Shown: positions 10,714 through 21,210 of the stretch, piece by piece
How positions within the stretch are numbered: position 1 is the first letter of the stretch
Layout of the letters: every line of letters begins with the position of its first letter
NCBI GenBank assembly: GCA_946811185.2
Contig: OX328107.1
Coordinates: 26,867,587-26,931,586 of the forward strand
Direction of reading: 5' to 3'
DNA from: Hippopus hippopus
Lineage: Eukaryota > Mollusca > Bivalvia > Cardiida > Cardiidae
DNA length: 64,000 bases
Notes under the pieces: generated by a model
What the model saw: only the letters and a program-made list of their open reading frames with translations
Told to the model about the DNA's origin: nothing
The model's database searches: none
Made by a program: the position numbers and the translations under genes

Positions 10714-12104
10714 TCAAATTTAAGTGTGCTATTTAAGATGTGGTCGAAAATCTGAGAAGTCAATATGTTTATATACAGTAAGAGTCCGTTTAACAGCGAT
10801 CGATCCAATATTAAGTAATCGGTCCATTATTTGTTTTTCGATTTAGGTTTTACGCGGGAAATTATTTGTTAGTTTTAATATTTCCACTCGCAAACTTTTT
10901 ATCGGACTTAAAAATAATTACATTTGTAATTTAGTATGATAATGACATCTAATAACACTATAAAAGCCAGAGGCGCAGAAGGAATTTGTATGATATGTAA
11001 CCCTTATGATAACTGGAAATATAAGGACTGAAAAAAAAAAATCTCTCTTTTTCTCTCTCCATCCATCCATCCATCCATCCGTCCTTATCTATCTATCTAT
11101 CTATCTGACTTCCAATTTTACTGTTGCTCTTTTTTCTGTCTCTGAAAGGGTAGAAGACTGAGAAAAGAAGAAAATGTTGTTTACAAATATTTTCTCCCTA
11201 AGCTTTGCTCTCAACTCTCAAACATGTCCTTAAATTGTCTGGTAATGATTGAGAAAACATCATTAATGAAGCATTTTAATGACAATCTTTCCTGGAAATG
11301 GACTCTGAATACTTTTCCTTCGATACACGAAACAGGCGATCTTCAAAGTCATAAGCAACAAAATCTAAGCACTGACCATGGAGCCGTACTTTCTCCACTT
11401 GATCCCTTGGACAAATACCTCGAGTGTGTAAATCTTTTAATTCGCTTTGGAAGCTTAACTACAAGACCCGATATTGCCACTTGATTTTCATGTTTATTTT
11501 CGCAATTTTCTGCAAGGCTGGTACTTAATCGCACCTTGCGTAAACTGTCAATTGTCCAGTCTAGCCACGCCCCCATCTGTTCACTCCCTATGCTCCTTTG
11601 AAGTACAGGATCCCGTTCCGACCTTATAGATATTCCAACGTTGTGCACATCGAAATGTGTACATCGAAATATTGAATATTCGAATACACGTACAACAAGC
11701 AATTCAAATACGAATATATGTACATGTATGAAAAATAATTCGGCCATTTTGCCTATGGAAACAAGGCAGCGTAAGTCCTAATTGCTGTCGAGAGCTGTCA
11801 GAACTGCTACTTCATTATAAGGAAAAAAAGCATGAACAACCCAAAAATGAATGAATAAATGAATAAATAAATAAATAAATAATAGGGGGAGAGGGCGAGG
11901 CGCGCTGTCCCTCTGCCGGACGCTCGTGCCAGTATAGTTGTACAGTTCTCATTGTTTCTTTACGAGCAATCAGAACTACTGTTATGATTTCTTGCCAGGA
12001 AAAACATAATTCATACATATATGCTACTCTTCATCTCGGTTTAAAAGAAGTCTGGGCTGGTAGGGCATGGAAACATTACAGCTTAGTCAATGGAGCAGAG
12101 GTTC
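10714..12104. other. No gene recognised; microsatellites and chance ORFs
   Basis: Holds (CCAT)n at 11059-11080 and (TATC)n at 11086-11107, a weak family A-like core near 11150-11210, and overlapping ORFs at 11224-11484 (+) and 11349-11747 (-). The minus ORF (132 codons) shows no recognisable domain. An AAAT run lies near 11850-11882. Confidence 0.35.
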
Positions 12105-12520
12105 AAGGACAATTCGTATCTGGACAATTGGTACAATTGGTAACAAGAACAACTCGTTCATAGGACAATAATATTATTTATTATTGTTTCATAGAACAAG
12201 TTCTACCTAGGACAGTTCGTGCGGGGACAATTGGTACCTAGAATAATTTGTAGCCAGACAATTTGCATCTAGGACTACAGGCATTTAGCACAACTTGTAC
12301 CTCAAATAATAATACCAATGGTGATTTGGTTCTTTCAAGAATCCTCGATCGGTAATTGTTTTGAATAATGTGAATACCTTTGGGTACCAGTTGTTCTGGG
12401 CGCAAGATTTCCTATTTATGAGTTGTCCTTGGAACTGATTGTCCTAAATATGAGTGTACTTGGTACTAATTGTCTGGTACCGAGTTGTCCTGCAACCATT
12501 TGTGAAGGTAAGAAGTGTCC
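12105..12520. repeat. Degenerate GGACAATT/GTACC repeat in inverted halves
   Basis: The left half repeats GGACAATTGGTACCTA-like words (about 12107-12290). The right half repeats the complement (GGTACCAGTTGTTCTGG, GAGTTGTCCTTGGAACTG, GGTACTAATTGTCTGG). Overall it behaves like a foldback element with subterminal short repeats. No coding content. Confidence 0.5.
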
Positions 12521-12599
12521 GTTACGGGGAGCAGAAAGAGATAGAACGGATCAAGGCCCGCAAGGCCTAATTATTTTGTTGGAAATGAGAAGGAAATCA

Positions 12600-12850
12600 C
12601 ATAAAAACATTGTGAGACAAGGAAAATGGAGATAACCAAAATTTTCTCCTTTCTTCAAAAGTTTCAAAGATGATTTCATGCATTTGCATAGAACCACATT
12701 ATTAACTTTGCCGTCAGCGAATGCTTTCTAAAATTTGTCACCTGGCAAAGAGGTAACCAGAATTATACCTTTTTCCACCAATGCTTTCTATCGCTTCGAA
12801 GAAAATTCCATTCAATTGATTAAAATAATGTGCTTTGCTGTCAGAAGTTG
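12600..12850 (+). mobile_element. Decayed family A copies (about one and a half)
   Basis: ACATTGTGAGACAAGGAAAA, ATTTTCTCCTTTCTTC, then GCCGTCAGCGAATGCTTTC and CACCTGGCAAAGAGG; directly followed by another core-to-right-arm piece (TAACCAGAATTATACC...TTTGCTGTCAG). Strongly diverged. Confidence 0.5.
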
Positions 12851-12973
12851 CCCACCATTGCATACACTTACGTAATGCAACTGCGACTTCTTGTGCTTAG
12901 TATCAAAGGCCATTTCAAGAGATATATTGCTATTGAGTCACTAGACGTTTGTTCAGGAAGATCTTCATTAATT

Positions 12974-13170
12974 TTACAATACGACAAAATCTTAGGTTCA
13001 TCCATATTGATAGCATTTGCAGACCACAAATTCATTTTGGCTCAAATGATTAGATTTGTTAGTAAAAGAACAGAAAACATTGTCGGAACAGAAAAAATTG
13101 CTCTTTGCACAATTTTTTCAAAAGTCTTCTCCGTCGGGGTTGTTAAAACTCGGGATTGTTTGGTTGAGAG
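12974..13170 (-). mobile_element. Family A MITE, divergent core
   Basis: ACGACAAAATCTTAGG, GCATTTGCAGACCACAAATT, core replaced by AGAAAAAATTGCTC / CACAATTTTTTC, right CGGGATTGTTTGGTTGAGAG before TTAA (13171-13174). Probably the AATTGCT core variant. Confidence 0.65.
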
Positions 13171-16100
13171 TTAATTCTATAGGGGTGCGAGAAAAGCATC
13201 CGTTACAATGTATAAATTCACAAATGGTTTGAGCAACAGCACACTCTGTAAGTTTGTCAGACTCTGTTATACAACGAAAATATACCTTCCTCACACATTA
13301 CTATATCCCAAAGGTAATGAACTGTTAATGGGTAATGAAGGTAATGAAAGCTAAATAAGGAGTACTCCGAAAGTAATTAACCCAAGGTCTAAAAACCCTG
13401 TTTACGCAGTACATTGCTATTGGTGGACTTTTTTAAATTAAAAAATCCACTTCAGTTTCTAGGTTGTAAGTCTATAAATTGTGCTAGATATTGCGATTCG
13501 CTGAAGATTTTCATCCCTGTCGGAAGTTACGTCAAGTGACGTCGCTTCTTGAGGGTGACACTTCCGGCCTACTAAACGAAATCAATCAGAAATATACGGT
13601 GTCTTTTTACAATTGACGATTCCATTAGTATTTCTTTTCATTCGACAAATTGTAATTAAATTAAAACGTCAGTGATCCTTCAGACTTTAAATTTCACGAT
13701 AAATGTTACGATTTCACCAATTGTTTGTAATGATTCACCCCTCCCTCCAGAAACCAGTTTTCTCGCTTTCTTCGTCATTACAGCAATAATCGACCAAAAA
13801 ATGGTTATTATTCATTCTACTCACGCGTCATTTTTTTTTTTATGTTCCATGCTTGTGACAAAGGGATAAGAAATTTGGAGGTTAAAAAATACCTTCAGTT
13901 TTTTATCACCTCTTTTCAAATAAGCATGGAATGACATCGATGATCGCTACAAAATCTACGTACCAAGATAAAAAGGGGTAAAGGTGCGGTTTCTAATTTT
14001 CCTTTACAATAGTTTAATTTCCTCCTGCAACCGCCGATCGAACACCAAGGTTACAAGATTACGCAATGACAAAAATATGTCCGCAATGTAGTTGCTAGCG
14101 ATAGATAAACATAACCATCGGTTAAAATAACCTTGAATTATTTTGAATAATGATAAACCGACATAGTAATCAAAGCACTGACGGTATTGACAAAATAAGA
14201 GAAGGCTCTTCAAAATTTTAATAATCATGTACAATACAACTAAGCGAATCAGTATATCAACTTTTGAACACAGAAAACCTATGCATTGCGTTCTTACCCT
14301 CCAAGGATACTGACTGTTAAAGCCTCATAACTTTTTTAATCAACTCAATGGTCACAGTAAATTGCGTAAGCCTGTACAAAGTTAAATCATATACAGTTTT
14401 AAATAAATTACGATGTTGTTATTTTCTTCGTTAAATCTTTAATTGATTAAGATATTTAAAGAAAGTCTGTTGAAAAGGATATTTCCAAAATATCAAAACG
14501 AAGTTGGCGTATTTTGGCTACGAGCATGAGTAGATACATTCACTTCAAAATTGTGCAAGTAAATGGGTTCTTTCTGGACATTTCCGTCCCTATTTTCAAA
14601 ACAAATGAGACTCTTCACCATGATGCTCAAACGACGCCAAGTAGCCAAATCTCACAGTTATCGCGATCTCGTTTTATGCCCGAATAAAAGGTATGTTTCG
14701 TACTATGTTATATAACACATTACATTTAGATCTATACGTAGTTGCACCCCCCCCCCCCCCACACACACACACTTCCAGGCAGTGAGAAACTTCATCAATG
14801 AGTCTCTACCCCCTTATCAATTTTAGGACCGTCAATCATTTTATGCTATTTTTAGCAGGAATCTTCTCAAAGAAGAATGTGGGCTTATCAGCTTCGATTC
14901 ATTTCACAAAAATTCGTGCACGTTTCATTTTTAAAAAGGAAACGTTGGGAAAAAAAACTGAAAAGGTTACAACGCTTTAAAAGATTTGTGCAAGCGATTC
15001 TTTAAATCTAGCTAAACACAAACAAAACAATTGCTGATGTAGATTTGCAAATATTCTTTAACAAATACAGTTCAAAGTCGCAAGTTTGCATTCACTGAGG
15101 TGTGTTTGCCGAAAACATCAACTTTTCAGAAAAAGACAAAGCTTTCTGACAATCGATTAAAGATTTCTTCGTCATTTCATAGTAAGTACATGTACTTTAG
15201 TTTAGTACTAACTCGTGTAGAGGTTCCAGTCAGAATTCATGGTAAAAAGCACACCTTAGTCAACGAAAAGGAGTTTAACAACAACAAATACAACAACATC
15301 GAAAAAAGAAAAGCCTAGAAGGGCGGCAGTGTGATTAGGCCTGTACATAATTCTCAGCGACTAGTCTCATCACTGTATGATAATGAACGCTACTGAATTT
15401 CAGGAGGGTCGATTCACTACTATGGGAAACGTGCGTGTTCTACATGACTTAGAATGCCTATCGAGGAAACTGAAAAATAACATCGACATTAAGGACATTG
15501 GTGTCTTCAAGATTCGTCCTATTGAAATCATTTCCTAGTGAAAGCAAAGCTTTAAGCTAGAGATATGTCAAATCGGAGTTTGGGACACATTAATTGCTAC
15601 AGAATGTGACCCTCGGTCACTATGGCTTGAAAGGCTTTGATATTTTCTAGCATTTACTAAAACACCAAATTACCGGAAGAAACCATGCTGTTTCATAACA
15701 TGTGAAAGAAATACCAAAATGAAATTAAAGAAAAAAAAAACCACTTTTACTGTAAACACATATATTAATACGAATGAATTCCGGTCGCGCTCTTACCTTC
15801 CATATATTGCTTAGCGTCGTCATGTTCCGATAAGATCTGACTGTTCAAAGCAATGCAGATTTGGGATGCCAATGTTACAGTTTGCAATGAGGCTTTCTTT
15901 GGTTTCTGTCTTAAGCAATGCATTTTGGTAAACGTTAGCCTAAGGATGGGGATGCATCCGGGATACATCAATTCGATCATGTCCAAAATGGACTTAAGTA
16001 TGTACTTTCTTATGTCTAAAATTTGATTCTTTAGTGTTATCAAATATTGATGATTCGTTTCCGGAGCAATACATCTATTTTCCGGTTTTCTTTTTTTTTT

Positions 16101-16612
16101 CATTTGGTATGTTGAAGCATTTTTTAAGACGTGCATGATGCCTTAGTCTGCTGGTTTACATTCTGTGCCTTGGCTAGGTCATGAAGGCGTGGTATTTGAC
16201 AAGTTTGTTTCTTGAGCTGTACATTTACTACGATCGCTTACCCTATGAGCAGCAATTTTAGAAGAGAAAATGTAGGCAATGGACATCGTGTATGTTATTT
16301 ACCAAACGTCAGCACGAGACTGCGGTACAGGCAACCAGTAAGACGTACCATGACCCCGGCATTCCGACATTTGGCGGCCTTGGTAAGACATTCCGAAGCC
16401 AAATTAAAGATAGGTTTACGACATTTTGTCTCATTCATCTAGGGTCATAAAATATCTAGTAATCACAAATCCGCGCTCGTTCCCTTGAATGCGCATTATG
16501 ATGCTTGACTAACGTCAGTCCAACCCACCGCTTGTAGCTTGTTCATGATTTGGCCTAAGCTGCTTTGAAATGTTACGTTGACCATGCATGCAGCCACGTG
16601 GTGCAATCATAG
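13171..16612. other. 3.4 kb without recognised genes or MITEs
   Basis: Contains palindromic GTGACGTC-like sequence near 13526-13546, a C-run/CA-run at 14747-14772, and scattered ORFs. The longest (15765-16136, minus, 123 codons, Lys/Ile/Leu-rich, with PGCIPILRLTF) is not recognised and has no splice or homology support. Might include unrecognised single-copy sequence. Confidence 0.3.
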
Positions 16613-16616
16613 TTAA

Positions 16617-16790
16617 CCCTTACGTAGGTAGACATGACTTTATGTACTTCTGAAGACACTGTAGATCAAGATCAGATTGCACAAAACGTGCAATCTGATC
16701 TTGGATCAACACTGTCCGGTATTTAATGAAACATTCTCGTAAGGTAAAAAGCCTGGACACTGTAATATCTAGATCTTCTTCACTGACTGC
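16617..16790. mobile_element. Family D MITE
   Basis: Left TTAA (16613-16616) then CCCTTACGTAGG; hairpin TGTAGATCAAGATCAGATTG with its complement ending near 16717. The right end is unclear. Confidence 0.65.
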
Positions 16791-17252
16791 AAATACCCAT
16801 TTCGTTGACAACTCTAAGAGTTCATATCAATTCAGGCATAGAAACTACCATGTTTTGGTGTAATAGTACCCGCAAAAGACCTTGGAAACCAAATTTCTGT
16901 TTTTCCATCGAGGAATACGAAACCAACAATCATGAGTGAACGTCAGTTTACGTCAAATAGCACGGATTTTTTTAACATGACATGTTGGTAAGCGACTATA
17001 TTGTTCAATATGGCTCTAGATGCAAGTTCTTTCTGTACGACAAACTCAAAGTTGACAAAGAAAAGCAGTTCTATTGCTACCTATATAAAAAGAAGAAAAA
17101 AAAAAAAAAAACTGCATTTAAGGTCTTCCAATATTTTTTTGTTCAAATGTCATATTTACGAAGATGGTGAAAAAATCGTGGAGACCTTTGTTTTCTCTTG
17201 CCATCGGAAAGAAAGCTTTTCTGCAAAAGCGATAAGGCAAAGTAATGACCAA

Positions 17253-17474
17253 CCCTATAACCAAACGACGAATATTAGACTGGTCCAAAACGAAAGGATT
17301 TGCAGATGACATATTAAATTTATCTTAAATGATTGCAATTGTTTGTGAATGTGTAAAAAACCTTGTGGAGAAAAGGAGAAAATGCTGGTAACCAGCATTT
17401 TCTCCTTTTCCCACTTGGTTTTCAAAAGGCCATTTCCTCAGAGTGGTTAAAACTCGGGATTGTGTTGTAACGAA
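17253..17474 (-). mobile_element. Family A MITE
   Basis: CCCTATAACCAAACGACG left, perfect core around GCTGGTAACCAGC, right GGGATTGTGTTGTAACGAA before TTAA (17475-17478). Confidence 0.8.
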
Positions 17475-17507
17475 TTAAAAATGGAAATTTTAGAAAGTTC
17501 ATTACTA

Positions 17508-17657
17508 TTTGTTATGGAAAGCGGTATTTTCTCCTTTTTCCTGAATGTTTATTGCTCTTACACAGACAAATTCCATTATATTACCAACATTCAATTTGTC
17601 ATCTGTAAGTCCTTTCATTATGGACAAGTCTAAAATTCCGTCATTTGGTAAGGATTT
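17508..17657 (+). mobile_element. Family A MITE, right half
   Basis: GGTATTTTCTCCTTTTTCC to GTCATTTGGTAAGGA with GGACAAGTCTAAAATTCC inside. The left half is absent. Confidence 0.65.
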
Positions 17658-17670
17658 ATTACATGGGTTG

Positions 17671-17926
17671 ACCTAATACCTAGCAATCCTGTGTTTCAAA
17701 TACCCTTGGGGAAAACGCCATAGAAAACAATCTGGAAAAAGGAAGAAATTGCCAGCATTTTTTCTTTTCCTACAATATTCTTTTACCCTTTCAAAGACAA
17801 ATATCGTCATTTTTTTCTTTTCCTACAAGATTTTCTACCCTATCAAAGAAAAATATCGTCATCTGAGCCACATTTTAGTTGTTGTCTGCAAATGCTTTCA
17901 ATTTGTGTCGTTTGGATTAATGTTTT
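17671..17926 (+). mobile_element. Family A MITE with internal tandem duplication
   Basis: Left end CTAATACCTAGCAATCC; a segment of about 55 bp (TTCTTTTCCTACAA...AAATATCGTCAT) is present twice in a row (17762-17870). Right GTGTCGTTTGGATTAATG. One core arm is shortened. Confidence 0.65.
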
Positions 17927-18728
17927 GGCGAGGTCCCATTGCTGATTCAAATAGTTTTGCGATTCTTCGACGACAATTCACTTAATTTATGTTTTTCCCC
18001 TGAAAAATTCATCAGCAAGTACATAATCCATAGCAGGCAATAGAGGAAAAAATGAAAGAAAATGTATATAAAATGTCGGTATGACAGACCTATGTAACAT
18101 TTCAATACTTCTTTTTGGTCAAAATAGGTGTAGCTCAGAAGATACAGGTCAAACGCCGAAGATGAAAGATCGGGCTGCTCTTTCTATGTAGTTTGAATTT
18201 TGCTCTACATTGTTGCAAAAGCAACCAAAATTTAAACTTAAACGGCCAAGCCTGATGCCGTTACTCCATAATGGAAGACGACTTTTGAAAATATTGTGGC
18301 AGAACATTTTGACGTGTTAAATCTGAAGTTGTATTTTTCTATCACTATTTTACGATGACGATTTTGTTTACGTTAGTCCTGTTGTAAATTTGTTTTAGGA
18401 TGTGATACGAAAACATGAACATAAGAGTAGTGGGTCATTTTATATATGGTTTAGGGGACAGATCAATATCACTGGTATCGATCTACCGGCATGTATCGAT
18501 GACACAGATAGATCGACATCAAAATTAGTATATGGCTAGATCAGATAGTAGAGAATGGGAAGAAAAATAAACATAACACGATAGAGACATATGTTTAACA
18601 CTAGTGCCTACGGCTATATGTGCAGATCCTGTATATCCAGTTTTAAATGCCTACCGTTATAATTTCATTCATCATTGTTTTGTAATTAAAGTATATTGCC
18701 TTTCATTTAATATTGAAAATCGTCCGTC

Positions 18729-18729
18729 C

Positions 18730-18761
<32 letters not shown>

Positions 18762-18832
18762 CTGCTAAGTCTGTCTGGATGGCTTCCTGTCTATCTGTCA
18801 CTCTGTCCGACAATCCATCCATCCATCCATCC
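18729..18832. repeat. Tetranucleotide microsatellites (TATC)n and (ATCC)n
   Basis: TATC/ATCT repeats at 18729-18762 and ATCC repeats at 18813-18832, with a degenerate GTCTGTCT-like stretch between. Confidence 0.9.
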
Positions 18833-18910
18833 AAAGTGCAACAGTTGACGAGTTTCTACGGATAATTAGTATGGATATGCAGCCGAACAAAATAAAGTAG
18901 GAGAAGTAGC

Positions 18911-19445
18911 GTTTTCGTGCAGAACGTCCGTCTTAAAACGACTTGCAGTTTTAGAAGAAAAAAATTTAGACATTTCCGTTTTAAAACGACTTGCAGTACC
19001 AGACGACAAAACTTTAGACATTTTCGTATTAAAACGACCTGCAGTACCAGACGACAAAACTTTAGACATTTCCGTATCAAAACGACCTGCAGTAACAGAC
19101 GACAAAACTTTAGACATTTCCGTATCAAAACGACCTGCAGTACCAGACGACAAAACTTTAGACATTTCCGTATCAAAACGACCTGCAGTACCAGACGACA
19201 AAACTTTAGACATTTCCGTATCAAAACGACTTGCAGTACCAGAAGACAAACCTTTAGACATTTTCGTATTAAAACGACTTGCAGTACTAGACAACAAAAA
19301 ATATATGTTTGTCTCAAATGATGGAATTGGGCTATCAACTGATATATTTAAAAGCATTTTAGAAAGAGGAGAAAATGCGGGATGCCAGCATTTTGTTCAT
19401 TTTCCCACAATGGTTTTCGGGGAAAAATTGCTTTCGCTAGGGAAG
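18911..19445 (-). mobile_element. Family A MITE carrying a minisatellite expansion
   Basis: The right portion (TCTCAAATGATGGAATTGGG, then GGAGAAAATGC, CCAGCATTTTG and CCCACAATGGTTTTC) is a reverse-oriented family A middle and core. It follows directly from the last 48-bp unit exactly where family A normally has GCAGACGACAAATT. The left terminus is truncated. Confidence 0.65.
18925..19300. repeat. 48-bp minisatellite, about 8 units
   Basis: Units contain CTGCAGTACCAGACGACAAA then ACTTTAGACATTTCCGTAT and vary by a few bases. The period is 48 = 16 codons, so three frames stay open (ORFs of 134, 160 and 163 codons on both strands). The repeated peptides (for example LSSGTAGRFDTEMSKV on minus) are products of periodicity, not evidence of a gene. 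Confidence 0.9.
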
Positions 19446-19656
19446 CTAAAAGCATGATATCTTTGGTGACAGATTAAACAATATTCACGAATTGTCATCT
19501 GTTTGAAGAATCGAGACTTCACTGATTTTGTCTGGGCCTAAAAATCATGATATTCCGATATTTACTCATACGATATTCCAATCAAGTGATACTGTACACT
19601 CATCACCTTCAGCAGGTGACTTTTTATTTAGTATTGCAGCAGATGTCGTAAAAAAC

Positions 19657-19711
19657 ATCGTGGTAAAAGGAGAAATTGCTCGTAGCGAGCAATTTCTCCT
19701 TTTACCACGAT
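19657..19711. mobile_element. Family A core variant: perfect 26-bp-arm palindrome
   Basis: ATCGTGGTAAAAGGAGAAAT and onwards pairs perfectly with its complement across a 3-nt centre (TAG). The core reads AAATTGCTCG instead of AAAATGCTGG on both arms. Flanking family A arms are weak, so this may be a distinct subfamily. Confidence 0.7.
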
Positions 19712-20344
19712 TTTTATATATTCATATTCATGGTATGTATTAAACCATATTAATTCATGTCATTTTCCATATTTTACATGAAAGGTCGTCGACTCCTGCA
19801 AATTTTGTTTCGGTAGGGAATCAGCTCAAGAAGCCATTTACTTAGTCCCGAAAAGGAGATGTCTGGAATATCTTCATATCTTCAAAAAATACCGTTTAAA
19901 ATCTTTTTTTCTTTTTTTCCCGAAATACCGTATAATTTTTTTTTTATTCGAAACAACGTCATAAATCTTTACATCTTCGAAATATAATTAAAATTTTTTA
20001 TATCTTGGGAATATCGTTTTAAAAAATCTGAGTCTTCTTCTTAAAAACAAGAATGCAAATAGCAATATTAAGGTTAAAAAAAAAGGGGAGGGGGGTGGGG
20101 GGGACGACCACACTGTCAATAGGGGGAACATGTCATAAAGAAAATACTGATTCTAAACAACTAAAATGTTATTTATCTAAAGTAAAGGAATGTGGCCATT
20201 ATTTTGTTTACATTATGTACTCGTTATGTTTTTGCACACCCATCTGCCATGCCCACCTATATGAAATGGTGGAATGTACTCGTATATGTCTGAAACCACA
20301 ATTGTCCAGTAATTTTCTTTTCTAGTAAGGGTCAGATGGGCGAC

Positions 20345-20445
20345 GACACTTTTTGCTATTATTTCAAAGCTTTCTAGAGTTCCTGGGGTTTGAACCCTAT
20401 TCCAGACCTTGAATTTTAGGTAGAGGTGTTGCTGAGCTGGACACT
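20345..20445 (-). repeat. Possible tRNA-SINE remnant
   Basis: On minus, AGCTCAGCAACACCTCTACC resembles box A and TAGGGTTCAAACCCC resembles box B at roughly tRNA spacing. No tail or target duplication was identified. Confidence 0.3.
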
Positions 20446-21210
20446 TCAAAGCCCTTGGGAATTTTTCATGTCAGTACTTTTTTTTTTCACTTTTTATAAC
20501 CTGTTTTTCCTTTCACATTTCTATTTCCAAATCAGCGACAGGGACATGTCATCCCCTCTATTCGGTCCTTCTGTCTTACGTAATTTTTTCGGCTATGAAT
20601 TTCATTTAAGTGTATAACAATTACAATAATGATCCACATTTTAGAATCTTTTGTATGTTTTCGTCATCATAATTGCTCTTAACATTAACATTGTTATCAC
20701 TACTATTAATTTTAGTGCTGCTATAATCATAATTTTTGCTGCTGTTGTTATTAATATTATTGTTCTTGTTGTTGTTGTCGTCGTCCTCGTTGTTGTTTAA
20801 AGCTTTTTGATCAAGTTGAAAAATCGAAAGTCGGTATTAAATGATGATATGAAATTTCGTTAAACATTTTGAGAAAAGTAATCCATTTTTCACATGTTGA
20901 AAATTTTTATTTGTCATGACGTTACTTATGCCTGTCACTATTTACTATGTATCTACTATGTGTAATTGTCAATTATAGCACGACCTCTGGTTATAGAACA
21001 TTTAATCTATTCGGGGATTTCAGTAGGACAAGAAAAAACATCCTACAAGACCTCTATTTCGATTGAAACCTGGAGAACCATTATTTTCTGAATCACTGCT
21101 GCAAGGTCTTTTGCTTCGGTCTTTCTACCTGTCTCTGTATCTTAAAATAAGATCTTCGCTTTTGCCGAGTTCGTTCCTGTATAAGAATGGTCTATGATAA
21201 CCTTTTAGTA

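Noticed and set aside
11349..11747. 132-codon minus ORF as a gene
   Set aside because: No recognisable motif and overlaps an ORF on the opposite strand; consistent with chance.
15765..16136. 123-codon minus ORF as a gene
   Set aside because: No domain, no splice framing, AT-driven composition; kept only as unassigned sequence.
18856..19357. Repetitive secreted or structural protein gene
   Set aside because: Three frames are equally open because the unit is 48 bp, and the array derives from a MITE segment.
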